The position numbers and the translations under genes are program-made. A stretch of 64,000 nucleotides of DNA from Polytrichum commune (Eukaryota; Streptophyta; Polytrichopsida; Polytrichales; Polytrichaceae): contig OX485807.1 of NCBI GenBank assembly GCA_950295325.1, positions 622,501 to 686,500 on the forward strand, written 5' to 3'. Position 1 is the stretch's first letter; every line of letters begins with the position of its first letter. Below are positions 12,172 through 24,120 of the stretch, in pieces. Below the pieces are notes generated by a model. The model was given only the letters and a program-made list of their open reading frames with translations. It had not been told where the DNA came from and ran no database searches.

Positions 12172-13620
12172 CGTACGGTATAACGGATGCAACATGGCAT
12201 GAACTCCAAAACCGATGAAAAAATAGTTGATAGGAATTATTATTTTTTATATTTTATTTTTAAATGAGAGGTATGAGAAATGAACTAATCAAAGGACGAC
12301 AAACCCATCACGTAAAATGACGACATCACCTCCTAACATTGGTAGAAAGAGACCATCATATTAGAAGTAAGAATGCAAGTGAAGAAGACAAAGTAGAAGA
12401 AATATTTCTTTATTAATTAAAAAATGAGAATAAAACATTCAAGCAAGAAAAATTAGAACTTTTAGAAGACGAATACATATTACAAGATACACAATAAGAC
12501 ACTTAGAAGTTAATAAAAGCAAAGTAATCACACATATGGAAGACAAAGAGATGGCAACCAAGGAAACAAGTCAAAAAACTTCCACCAAGGAAAACAACAA
12601 CCAAAGATCAGATAGGGACATTAGAATCAATGTCCAAAATGCTAGAAGAAACTCGCAAGAATCACTTAAAACACCTCTACCAACTCCACCCACAAACCTT
12701 GGAGGAACAAACATCATGTATGGAGGAAGAGGAGGAGGAGCCTGTAGAAGTAAAACGTCATTACCTACTTATAAAAGAAAAACGATCTGGATACCTACCT
12801 AAAATAGTTTAATCATGATGTGTGCATGGCAAACCAAGACGTGGTCGATTCAATTAAATTCCAATTTTTTCTAGTGACCCTAAAAATAAGGCCCTAGAGT
12901 AATTTTAAGGGGTCTGAATATGAGGAAGATGTTCAATTGAAGACCATGATATTGAAGCATTGGATGCAAACATCAAGATCATGCAACTCAAAGGACCATG
13001 ATGCTCTCCTCCAATGGTTGGCCTATTGGCACTTTTGATTTCATCAATGGGGTTTGCATCCTTGACGGTGAGTTTGATGGACCTAAATCCGGGGGCTATG
13101 TCCTCTCTGATGGTGGCTTTTTGTGTCTAACAACATAATTCTCACTTTCATGATGTTTTAATCACATAATATGTCTTTGGAGGAGGTTGCAGTGACTCCC
13201 GATTGTAATTTGTCAAAGACTATTCGTCATTCATAGCATGTGGCATTCGGGAAGAAGGGTGTTGACTTATTTGAGGTCATAGTGGATGACTTTGCATGAG
13301 CAACCATATCTTGTCATTTTAATTTTTGGACTTTGGTAAGTCCTAGAATAGGGGTCCCAATCAAATGCAGTTGCTATGGCATGCCATACATCGACATCAC
13401 AACCTTGTTGCCATAGCAAAGGTTGTTGACAAACATGCATTGGAATTCCATGGTCGAGTGTCCCATTTAGAGGGGGAGATAAATTTGGATTTGTGAAGTG
13501 ATCCATCTCTGATGAATTGGGTGACACAAATGATTTGCATCGTCTAGATTAGGTAATTTACAACACACTCAAAATCCACATAATCCTTTCACTGCCTATC
13601 CCTTTTTGTTTTGCAGGATA
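12172..13620. other. AT-rich gene-free stretch
   Basis: Only short ORFs of low-complexity Lys/Glu/Asn-rich composition are present (about 12536-12812). I see no recognisable gene or element. Confidence 0.35.
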
Positions 13621-13628
13621 GGTAGTGG

Positions 13629-14756
13629 CTCCTCGGGGAGTTCACTGTGATAATATTAGAAAACAACGTGCGGGAAAATATAGGGTAATTTATATTCACA
13701 AAAGAAAAAACTTAGAATTTTCTTAGAAGTAATATAGGTGAGTATGTATGATAAAAACTGTATTATAAATAATATAGGCTTGATACAAATAACGCATATT
13801 TTTAAAATATTTGTAAAAATATACCGTAGGATTTAAGGATCCTAGGTTTTTTTGAAATAGGGTGTCCTTTGTGTTCAGAGGCGGGAAGATTTTGGATGAA
13901 AAACCAGGAGTTTTGGTTGGTCTTGTGTTTGTCTGCTTCAAGCAAGATGTTGTAGTATTAACTCTATACCCTTCTACATTATTGCATGGACCCTATTTTT
14001 GCTTGCTTTGTTGTTGGTGTTTTAATTGTTTTTTTTTTACACTCAATACCGTTGTGTTTAATTGTGCGTGTAACTTGATTGAGGAACATGGGCTGATTTT
14101 GTTGTTTGAAACTCTTTATGAGCACTCTTAATGTAAAACCTTGATGTGCATTGGATTTTGGTGACTTAGTACTTTGAATGCTCTTAAACCCTTTGGAGAA
14201 AAATCAAATAATTATAATGAACATACCTAGCTTAAAATTAGAGCTTCATCAAATTTAAAAGTAATTATAGGGTCATTTTAAAAACAATAAATTAGCAAAT
14301 TATATAATAATATGGTACAAAAATGAAGGATGGATAATTAAATACCCCTTGAATAAATACCCTTGTCACGCACGTGTATACATATATACATGTCTAGTGA
14401 ACTCCCCGAGAGTGGCTCGGGGGGGGGGGGGGTAGTCATTGGTTGGAGTAGCAATATATGTGCGAACAAATGATAGGGTATTTTAAAAACATGGGGGCTA
14501 AAAATTATAAATGGACTTAAGAGTAATATAGGGTATCAAAAATGGCACTGGACATCTTTAAAGTGCTATAGGGTATGAAATAATAGGTAATTTGGAATTA
14601 TAAGTAATGCAAGCCATTTTTCTATTAACCCAAAGTAGAAATTTACATAATGATAGCATGTGAAAAAAAGAAGAGAATTGAAAGTAATACCCCCCTATAA
14701 AATAGTGGTTGTTCGCACCTATATCCTTCACTTTTTAACACACTGCCCCCCCCGAG
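13629..14756. mobile_element. Outer hAT-like MITE (about 341 bp without its insertion)
   Basis: The left end 'ctc' (13629-13631) continues at 14419 after an inserted element. The right end is ccccccccgag, ending at 14756. Ends are CTCGGGG-type inverted repeats, and subterminal 'gtgcgaacaa' / 'ttgttcgcac' (about 14460 and 14709) are also inverted. An 8-bp target-site duplication ggtagtgg lies at 13621-13628 and 14757-14764. It includes a run of 14 G at 14419-14432. An 8-bp duplication is typical of hAT transposons. Confidence 0.65.
13632..14410. mobile_element. Inner 779-bp hAT-like element nested in the outer MITE
   Basis: Termini are ctcggggagttcac (13632) and gtgaactccccgag (ending 14410), flanked by the 8-bp direct repeat agtggctc at 13624-13631 and 14411-14418. 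The interior is AT-rich with no transposase ORF; an 89-codon open frame at 13862-14131 has no recognised motif. It inserted three bases inside the terminus of the outer element, so it is the younger of the two. Confidence 0.7.
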
Positions 14757-14764
14757 GGTAGTGG

Positions 14765-15937
14765 AGATCTAGTTTCCAATTGCATTGTGGCATACTTCAT
14801 GCACCAACAAGGGCTCCAATGTGAAATGCTATGTCATTAGGGCGGCGATCCATAAGAATGTCATTGGTGCAAATTCATGTGCCATGTTATGAAGGTCCCT
14901 TTAAATTGTCTTTGTTCAAAGAGTCAAAGTAAAAAATCCTTGGTTTTGTGCCCTGGTACGCGACTATTGTATTATATGGCCCTGCTTATAATCACTCATA
15001 ATGCATTTTAGTTCAATCTCGAGTGATATAATTTTTTTTAATGTAGGAAACTCTTGTAGCTCTTCTAACAAGGAACCCAAAAATGTAATTATATATAGGG
15101 AATGAATATTTCTTGAAGCATATAATTGCATTAAGAACCTAATTATATGAGTTTTTTTTAATACATGTACCATAGGCCATACTACCCAACTTTTTAGGCT
15201 TTTCAATAAATTTTTAAGATTTTTTTAAAATAAAGAAAACATTGCCAATGACCTTTAATTTTGATTGGAGGCAACTACTCATGTGGATCTTTTTAAATTA
15301 TGTATACGCATAAATTAGAAAAATATGTATTTTAGTTGTTTATATACGTTGTGGAATGTTAAATAAATAAATAAATATGCAACCCAACCTTTTCTATATC
15401 TCATTTTATTTAATTTCAAATTGGTCTTCATCCAACTTTTTAGTCCTTTTGTTTTTGTATAATTTGATATAAACTTTTACAAAAGCCATCCTCTAGGTAG
15501 TTTTCCACCCGATGCCCCTTGCGTATAATATGAGAGTTGTGTACCCGGGGTTTTGTGCAAGTGATATTGGAAAGTATGTGATGGATTCAATGTGTGAATG
15601 TACTCTTTCCAAACCAACAATTCCATATCCTTGGTCAATGAAAAAAAGAACTAGTTTGACAACTACCAAGGTACTTATGTTGAACAATGAAGGTTTCAAA
15701 TTGGAGATATTGGGTGAGAAAACATCATTGAACCTTGGGCAAATGAAGTGCACCCAATGTGCACTCTCCAAGCTGGACAATGCACATCCTACATTGTGTG
15801 ACAACAAGCCAATTTGTTGAGTGCAACCTACAACTGATCATTCTATAAAAATGGATTTTAGGTGATTCATGGTCGCCACCATAAAAAGTAGGATGTCTCA
15901 TAGCATAGGGAGGTTGTACCTTTTGACAACCATAACA
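14765..15937. other. AT-rich gene-free stretch
   Basis: A 102-codon open frame at 15512-15820 is matched by an equally long antisense one, so neither is trusted. Otherwise nothing is recognised. Confidence 0.3.
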
Positions 15938-15945
15938 ATACAAAT

Positions 15946-16355
15946 CACGGGTAGATCACTCCATTGTCAAGTTGAACACCACGTGCGACCAAAAAAAATC
16001 TTCTTTTGGTAAGTTGCACCACCAAAATGGGTCAAATTTTTATCAATTATTTTTCATGAGTAGATATACACAGTACCTATGACACAGTCAAAAGTGGTAA
16101 CTAAATTTGATGATTTGTTTTTTTCATAAAACATACCATTTCTAACTAGAATGACACAGAATTGAACTAAAACAATTACTAAAAAAAATAAAAATGACTG
16201 AAAATTTCAAAAAAGTATTCAAAAGATACTATCAATGGTTATGTATATGTAGAAAAAATATCATAAATTCTAAAAATATATATGGCATGTAATATAGGGG
16301 TAGCAAACTTTGTCCGCACGTGGTGTCAACTTGACAATGAAGTGACCTCCCCGTG
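15946..16355. mobile_element. MITE family A, copy 1 (410 bp)
   Basis: Left end begins cacggg and carries 'cactccattgtcaagttgaa' plus 'cacgtgcg'. The right end is the inverted equivalent, finishing cctccccgtg. Flanks are atacaaat (15938-15945) and ttacaaat (16356-16363), a 7/8 match to a duplicated 8-bp target. The interior matches copies at 35.3 and 61.4 kb, for example 'actatcaatggttatgtata' and 'aactaaatttgatgattt'. It has no coding capacity, as expected for a hAT-type MITE. Confidence 0.8.
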
Positions 16356-16363
16356 TTACAAAT

Positions 16364-18417
16364 TGGGCATGGAGTGGAGTGTGATAGTGGACAAGTTCTC
16401 AAGATGCAATTGCCCTAATCTTCAAAAGATGTTATTCACCAACATCGGAAAGAAAGGGAAGTACATCCCTTACAAACACCAATATTATGTGTTCTTGATT
16501 GTTTTACAAGCCAATCCCATTATGAATGTATGTACTCACAACACAACATCGAATGATGATGAGGTGGCCAAGCTTCTCAAAAATGTTCCATTTGTTGAAT
16601 GATTGTACCCACCTCTATGTTCTTCCCATGTGTCATGACAACATGGCTTGGTCTATTTGCGTGGTCAAACTTAAGAGAAGACATTACCCTAGTGACATGA
16701 AAAATAATAGAGACATGAAGCACCTTTTTCTTCTTAAGCTTGCAGCACCCACCAAAGTAGTATCAACATGGGCTCTATCTTGCCTCCCATGGACCTGAGT
16801 CTTCTTGAAGCGCATTTTAAAGGTGCCATTATGGAAGACACATTCAATGAGCAAACTGCTTAGTTGTTAGAGCTTCATTTTGTGAACATTGATTGGAGCT
16901 AGATGATTAGGAATCACCTAGAGTGGTTTGCCCAATTTCAAGCAATGTGAGCCAACCAACACTACACAACGCATGTTGTTGTTTGCAGGTATTGGGGAAA
17001 AGTTTGGAGTTGAATCTAGACCATGACCAAGAAATGCAAGGCTTGAAATATTATAGTTATTATGCCCCACATGTAAAACTTGCAACTAGGGATGAGGATG
17101 TGCAAGTTTGAATTTGTCTTGAGGTTGTTGTTGCTACAACATAGCATCCTAGGGCTTTCATTAATGTTGTAGCTTATGATTTGGAATTCACTGAAGGAGC
17201 AATGTTTTGGACCTTAGGGTTAGAGATGTTCCATATAGGCCAATTTTTTCCTTGCAAAAATTTAGTAATCCGGTAAGGTTGTTGGTTGTTTTTAATTGCA
17301 CTATGTGTGAAAACTGCAAGAATATGCATGTTGCAAACATTGGTCATTTCAATGCATGTTGTTTGTTGTTGAACATCATTGTGAGGACTTCATGTGTGCA
17401 ATAGAATAAGGACCAACTTCAAATTGTAATCCATGTGAACCCTAGCCATGTAACTATTTTCCAAATAATGTCATTTGGGCAGCCAAAAATGTTCATTCGG
17501 GCAACACAAAAATATTTTGGGCAGCTGCCTCTGCAACATGTTTATAGGGGTGTGTGTGGCCTTTGAAATAGCCCCCAAAAATGAGGGCATGCCCCAAAAT
17601 GTTGGTAATAGGGGCATGCTCATGCGCATCATCTAGCTTCTCTCATAGGTGGCGGATGGCTTGTCCATGTCCATTCAAGGTGTTCACCTTTAAATGGATG
17701 CGATAGTTGTTGGGGCCACTCTAATTCTCATAATACATGTTTGGGGATTATATACAGACTTAGACCAACTCAAAAGAGGACCAACTATACCATAATCAAT
17801 GCCGGTGGCAACATTGGAGTTGTTTTTCTTTCTTTCTTTCTTTCTATCTATCTTTTCTTTGTAATGTGATGTTCAAATTGTCATAAAATCTATAGTTAGA
17901 ACATGAGAGTTGTGCTACAATATTATGGTATTTTGTGTTACACACACTATTGACCAAGTGTCCAAAGTGTGTAAAAATGACCTAGAGGTCTCAAAGTGTC
18001 ACATCCGTTGATTGTCAACATGATACTATTTGTCAATACAAGTAACTTTTTGAAGTAAAAAGTAATATAGATTTTGACATTTAGTGTAGCACATTGGTAT
18101 ACTTAAGATGAAAGTTAAATTATGTTTTAATATGCAAAGGGAAGATAAACATTGAGCATATGAATCGTGATGGCAAGTGTCATGTGTTTATATTTTAGTA
18201 TGCAAGAAAAAAAAATTCATGAGCATACCAATGTCAAGTGTCATATGTGTATATTCTAGTATGCAAGAGGAAGATATTCTTGAACATATTGATACCAAGT
18301 GTCATTTTATGTACACTTGTAGTCAACTTATAGATTGTTGTGTAACGTAGACATGATACACCTCACGACACTATTGAACATTCTCATGCCAAGATATTAG
18401 TAAGTGCACTTGAACGC
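16364..18417. other. Gene-free stretch with a TTTC microsatellite
   Basis: A degenerate (TTTC)n tract lies at 17825-17861. Repeated phrases such as 'caagtgtcat..gtgt' occur between about 18175 and 18310, suggesting an old local duplication. No gene is seen. Confidence 0.35.
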
Positions 18418-18946
18418 TAAGGGCCGGTTTACACTACGGTGGAGAAGGCCTCCGGTCGGTCAAGAATGCTTGGCCAAGACATGGTTTTATGAGGCAAATG
18501 GTGGATGTGCCGGAGAAGAATTAAAGGCAATAAAATATTTCTTAAGGAGTCTTGACCGGTTGAAGTCTAAACACCTAGAGGAGAAGTTTAGCGGAGAAGT
18601 CCACCAGAGAAGTCCACCGGTGAAGAGAAGTTCACCTAATGGTGAAGATTTTTTGTGATAAAAAACCATAATTCTCTACATTCACATTGTATCAAAAGAT
18701 TTCAACAAGAATTGTGTTCATAAGAATTGTGTAATATAATGATCAATTTTATTCAAAAGATAATGAAAATTGCCAATTGTCAAGTTTGGCCCATGTAGGA
18801 AATAAATGTCTCATTGGGTGTTTAAGAATGAAGAGGGGAAAACCCATACATGTTGGACAAAGCACTACTCTTTGGTATTATTTAAGACATGCTCTCCTCT
18901 TAATCATCCTCATCAATTTCTCTCTTCTTATCTTTGATCTTCAATC

Positions 18947-19305
18947 ATGGATAATCGAAGAAGAGAGACTTTGTGCTCTCTTATGATCTTTATGGTTTTG
19001 AAGTATTTTATCGTTTCAACTATGGCGATACAAAAAACCATCATGTATCACCATAATGCTTCAATTATGATGATGGCATATTTTTTGTTTGGGAGCAAGG
19101 AGAGGGTGGTGTGGAAATTTGACCGGCCAAGTGGATATGTGTCACAATTTTTTCTTGGATCATATAATGCAAAAATGTTCAAAGATCGTGTACGGGTGAG
19201 TAAGCCTACTTTTTTTTATTTATGTCATTTGCTTGGACCCATGTTGAGCAAGAAAGATACAAAAAAAATTGCACAAAAAGAATCGCTAAGGAGCTACTAC
19301 AGCAC

Positions 19306-19309
<4 letters not shown>
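18947..19309 (+). pseudogene. Truncated PIF/Harbinger transposase, N-terminal part
   Basis: An open frame starting MDNRRRETLC encodes about 120 residues before running into an Arg-Glu repeat made by the GA tract. The segment around GSYNAKMFKDRVRVSK and TFFYLCHLLGP fits the region just upstream of the DDE domain in Harbinger transposases (an 'F..R.RMS...F..LC..LGP' pattern known for the family). The catalytic DDE part is absent, so the protein cannot be active. It lies within the TAA-flanked inverted-repeat element, which supports the call independently. Confidence 0.7.

Positions 19310-19386
<77 letters not shown>
19310..19386. repeat. (GA)n microsatellite, about 38 units
   Basis: Uninterrupted GA dinucleotides. 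The tract interrupts the transposase reading frame of the Harbinger element. Confidence 0.95.
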
Positions 19387-19388
<2 letters not shown>

Positions 19389-19721
19389 CTTGCCAACACC
19401 TTAGGTTTTGAAAAAAACCAAATTTGAAATCTACGGTCCAGATCTGTTTTTGAAATTTAATTTTTTATTGAGTTGGGCTTCTCCGGCCTCTTGAGGCCGG
19501 ACAAGAAACTCCTCCTCTGGAGAAGCCCAACTCCAAAAAGTGCCGCCATGTAGGCGGCCATGTCATTTTATCATCCATGAGAAAAGTTCACCACCATTGT
19601 TTTCTTCACCTAGTGTAAACACCCACCGGTCAAGAGTTGCATTTTCGACCAATCACAATTGAGAAACGCCCTTTTTTTCATGATCGGTGGACTTCTCCAC
19701 CGTAGTGTAAACCGGCCCTAA

Positions 19722-22118
19722 GTGTCATGACATGACATTGATGTTGAAGTTGTTGATAACTAGTGTAACCTAGCATATGCTTCAAAATAGGGTTACTAAG
19801 TGACAATGTTACGTGTGTGACACTAAATACTATAAACGGTGCACCTATCTTTCAAATTCTTTAAATTGCTACTCCTACTTGTCCTTCAACACTTTTCTTT
19901 GCAGTTGTAGACTTGGACATGTATATACACATTAGGTAGATTTTAGAGCACTATTCCTGAATGGAAATGGTACATTGGAATCCTATCCCACATAATAAGC
20001 AAGCAAGTAATTTGGCTGGCAGTTTATACCGGTGGAACTGAGGGAGGTCCTAAGCAAGAGTATTGGCTGGCAGTTTGAGCCGGTGTAGCTGAGGGAGGTC
20101 TCTTATGGACAGGAAGCACCTCCGAACCCACATCAGACTCCAAAGTCAAGGGGTAGGTGAAGTTACTAAATCAAGTCTTTCACAACACAGTCGTAATTGT
20201 AAAACTCATATCAAGATCTCCTGTTCTGTACCATATACGTACACTTGTAATCAAACATCAAAAAAGAAAAGAAAACTAGGACTCAGGATTGTGTTGTTCA
20301 TCCTGGTGAGTTCTACCTATTCATCTAATAGGCAGCTCCTTGTCCAAAATGTCTAGAAATCGTCTTGCTCAGTGATAATCTGATTGATGTAGACAGGAGG
20401 ACTGTTTCCAGATTCTTACAAAATGGTTTTGGGATTGGTGAGTGATCTCCGTTTAATTGGTATTACTGACAAACATGGACCAGGAGAACTGGCTGCTACT
20501 TTCAGATGAACCAGTTCGTTTTCCCAAATTACCGGTTCAAATTCAAAACTATAGGAAATGAATTGAACCATGCTTTAGTTTTTTTTTAAAATCTAAATTA
20601 AAATGCAAGGAAACATTGAAGCATTTCAATTAGTAACCGATAATAGAGAAGTAAGGATAGCAATTAAGTTGGCTCAAATTTCTCCATGTTCATTGCCCAC
20701 CAACAACCCAATAATTGGTAAGATGAACATGTATATATTCCATCAAGTCAACAAGTCAAAATGTATTGTCAAATTAATTTGATGAACATTAATGTTGTGT
20801 AGTGAGTGAATAGCGTTAGGGTGTTACGTGACTTGGTATTGTTGTATTGCAATTGAGTGGATGTCAAACACGTCCTTCCACTAGTAGAAAAACATGGGTT
20901 CTTCTCAAAACAAATCCAAATGGTCCAAATGACATGGTCTTGAAGGGGGTTTGTTGAAGGGATCACATTTCATGCTCAAACGATCAAATATTGTCAATTT
21001 GACACAAACTGTGGTCCCTTTAACATGCCCATTTCGACATGGTGTTGGTTGGGTTCCTTTCGTGCATGTTGAAAGAACCACATTTTCTAGCCGTCTTGGC
21101 ATTGGATTATGCAAGCTACAAAATGCAAATAAAAATTTGCACAATACCTATTTTTATTTGGAGAAAAGTTCCAAAACTAGATCATGTGCCAAGGAGCTCA
21201 CCTTAGAACCTTATACACGCGTAGTTTGTGCATGCACATGTGCATATTTTATTGGATGTGCATGCGGCAAATTGTTAACATCAAAATTATGGACCACATA
21301 ACATGTGAGGGGAAAGCATTGGATGATGAGTTGTAGTGGCCACAAGATATCCACTTAATCAGTCCATTCATGGGACAAAACCAGTACGCTCATGGACAGA
21401 GACGTGAATTATGGTGAAATGCTATGTGCGTGGATGGAAAGGCACACGGGAGTTGCTGGAAGTGCTCTTCTCTTGGATGAAGGATTGGTTGTGCTCGACA
21501 TAATTTCTGAACCACCCATCGATTGTGAGCAGGTTGAACAGACTCGGAATCATTTCAGTGTGAGTATCTCATTGGGATCTAATTAGTTTCCGTGCATATC
21601 TTGATTCGGGAATGGAAACGCTTCGATGATAATAGTATGCAATATGTGCTCCATACTTAGATTATATAGATTTTATTGTTTGCATACCAGTGACTTTCCA
21701 AGGTCAACATCTGCAGACTGGTTTCTTGTGAAGTCTAATGTACATGTTGCATACAGGTTTATCTACGTCTTTGGGTAACTTGATGGAATTCGACTCTCCA
21801 TGCATGATCAGCCTGGTGGAGGAGAGCTGAAACTCATCAAGAAGAACCTCAACAATCGCCTCAAGAATGGGAGAGTTGTTAAAGAATCACCTCCAAAACG
21901 ACTTTCTTCATGCGCATTATCCGGGTGACATCCTAGATAGATAGGAACGCCGGCTTCCTGCGGACGCAGAAAGGAAGACGCAAATGGTTGTGAACATGGA
22001 TGTCCTACATTCTTGGTAGACGTGGCTGCATGAAGTTGCTTTCAGAGTGGCCGGTTCGCGATGTATGACTTGCGGAGCCTGGCGCCCGCGCTGAGAGAAT
22101 TAGGCCCAGAATCTTACT
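19722..22118. other. Gene-free stretch with a short tandem duplication
   Basis: 'ttggctggcagttt..ccggtg....ctgagggaggtc' occurs twice, at about 20012-20050 and 20063-20101 (51-bp step). Open frames at 20951-21301 and 21392-21586 are isolated and unrecognised. Sequence at about 21800-22100 is more GC-rich than its surroundings but shows no readable product. Confidence 0.4.
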
Positions 22119-22614
22119 GAGGGCCACTTCACACACGAGACTGAGAGCCCGTGACCATTACACTTCAAGAACTCTCGTTGGTGGAAAAGGTGGAGCCGGT
22201 CTCAGTTCGCTTCACACTACGCTTGAGGGACCAATGGAGTATGTGAATGCAAAATGGATGTAAAGTCTACATGGATTCTCCATGGCATCGAATGGATCAT
22301 GTTTCATCGTCAATTGTACAATTTTCAAAAGCCACCTCTTTGGAGGTAGGCTTAACAAAAACCGGAAGACCATGGCACTCTGACCGCTCACCACCATTGA
22401 TTTATTCTATTTTATCACGTGTGAGGACCCGTGATAATTCCATTGAAATAACATTTAGTCGAGGATCCGGTCACATATGCTTTACATTACACTTGAGGGT
22501 CCGTGACCACACTAGATGATTTTGGAGGTGTCTTGGGACAGCCTTGGCACACTTTCTTTTGGGCTCTCACAATTTCATGGTCACGGCTCTTGGCTCGTGT
22601 GTGAAGTGGCCCTG
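22119..22614. mobile_element. ~496-bp inverted-repeat element
   Basis: Left end agggccacttcacacacgag (22120-22139), followed by a diverged gagagcccgtgacca, is inverted at the right end (about 22575-22613). The outermost base differs between ends (G versus C), and CAGGGCC would be hAT-like. A second, internal pair of related 'cttgaggg(a/t)cc' motifs lies near 22223 and 22492. A target-site duplication is not clear. There is no coding capacity. Confidence 0.6.
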
Positions 22615-23310
22615 ATTCTCACCGAACCTGGAGGAGGCCACTCTTCGTTCCTGGATGCAGATGCAGATCCAGGAACGACTGGGCTTGCTCTTATTAGTTA
22701 TAGGTGAGAGGAATTAACCACATATCTCATGCGATATCACAACATATGAAGACATAATTCAGATTCAACAGCCATGTGGGCCGGGCCGTGGCTTCATAAA
22801 CGATATAATATTCTGCATGAAAATAAGAATTTTGTTGTAGCTTGCGGCAGGTGCTAGGGCGGTTCGCCACATGAGGAATAGATCAATCTAATTAGAAGTC
22901 AACCCGAAAGATTCCAATGATACCATTCTGTGACTGAGTCAGATTCAGCTTGACCTATCGAAATTCGTCGGTAAGGTCTAACATGATCGAATTTCCCACA
23001 AGATGGACACAGGTATTAAAAATAGTATTTGTTCAACAAGTTGGCCCATTTGTGTTTCCTCGCTGTCTGGATCGTTGACTTTGGAATAATATGTCCTTGA
23101 GGTGCTTCTAGCCGCTTTGTTAGAATTTAACTTACATAATTTCCCACTCTTTAATTACCTAGGTTTGGTGGTGAACACATATGATCATTCGTTTCAGTCT
23201 CCTTAGATGTGCCCTTTCCCAGGAAACAATGGCCGGTATCGTGTCTGGTTTTTCTGGATACGAAGACATGATATTACCTTGCCAAGGGAATTTGGGCCAT
23301 GTTGCATGGC
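22615..23310. other. Spacer before the first dirigent block
   Basis: I see no gene. A minus-strand open frame (23159-23443) runs into the duplicated block but is not conserved in the second copy, so it is probably chance. Confidence 0.3.
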
Positions 23311-23922
23311 AGAATCTAATGCGTTGAAGGGTCACCTCCGTGATGTTACACCTAAAAAAATGCACCTGGAACATCAAACTCTGGCGGAAACCCTCATTCC
23401 GAAACAAATTCATGTTGAAATTTCGTAAACTCAATTGCTCCAAAGTGGATTAGGATACTTCACATTCGAACACTAATGATATGATCCTAAACATCACGAT
23501 GGGAACGCAACTCACTGGTTGAGAGAGATAAAAAGTCAAAACTCGACACTATTTGGTTGAGGTAATATGTAATACACCACTTCAGATTGCTACAGAAACC
23601 TTGACTTTCATTAACCATATAGCTAAACCACACGACGTCGAAATTTCATGAATTTAATGCATTAATGGTAAGGGTCTCAACCCTAGCTCAAACTGTCCAT
23701 TATAGGCGCTTGTTCTCGCAAGAGCCATGAAGTTTTCATCTATGTCCAGTATCAAGGATAGATGTAGATGCTACCACTTGGTGAAAATGGCACATATACC
23801 CCAATCCTAGATATGAGAGTCTTCTACATTAGAAGGATAAAGACGAGCTGTCTTATACGTGTACACAGCTCTAGAGTCTCTCTTGGATTTAGGAGATTCA
23901 ACTTCATAACCTCTTTTGAATC

Positions 23923-23934
23923 TACCCTAAATAG
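23923..23934 (+). promoter_or_regulatory. Possible TATA element of dirigent gene copy 1
   Basis: taccctaaatag lies about 190 bases before the ATG and is conserved at 40114-40125 in copy 2. The core is CTAAATA, not a consensus TATAAA. It is placed by position and conservation only. Confidence 0.35.
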
Positions 23935-24120
23935 GAAGTATTGATTCCGCATGTTGCCCTCGCCGATCAGGGCTCCAGGACTACAAAGGTGCTCATCATC
24001 AACAACCAGATCATCATCAGAGCACTCATCAGTTGCTCATCTTCACAGCCTCACTTCGCCATCATCGAGCTGTAGTCGATCAAGTCCTGCTGCACCACAT
24101 TTTGATCTTCACCTTCAACC

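Larger units (their letters stand above)
18421..19718 (+). mobile_element. PIF/Harbinger-type element, internally deleted (1,298 bp)
   Basis: Termini are gggccggtttacactacgg and its inverse ccgtagtgtaaaccggccc, extended by a further shared ggtggagaag. A 3-bp TAA duplication lies at 18418-18420 and 19719-19721. GGGCC(N)GTTT ends and a TAA/TWA target are typical of plant PIF/Harbinger. Near both ends, short 'gagaagtccacc'-type repeats occur in several orientations. Near the right end, a foldback (gttgggcttctcc .. ggagaagcccaac) lies at about 19473-19532. Inside are a transposase remnant and a GA microsatellite. Confidence 0.8.

Noticed and set aside
15493..15820. Pair of ~100-codon frames on opposite strands
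   Set aside because: Neither has recognisable motifs, splice support or conservation; mutually antisense frames of equal length suggest chance.
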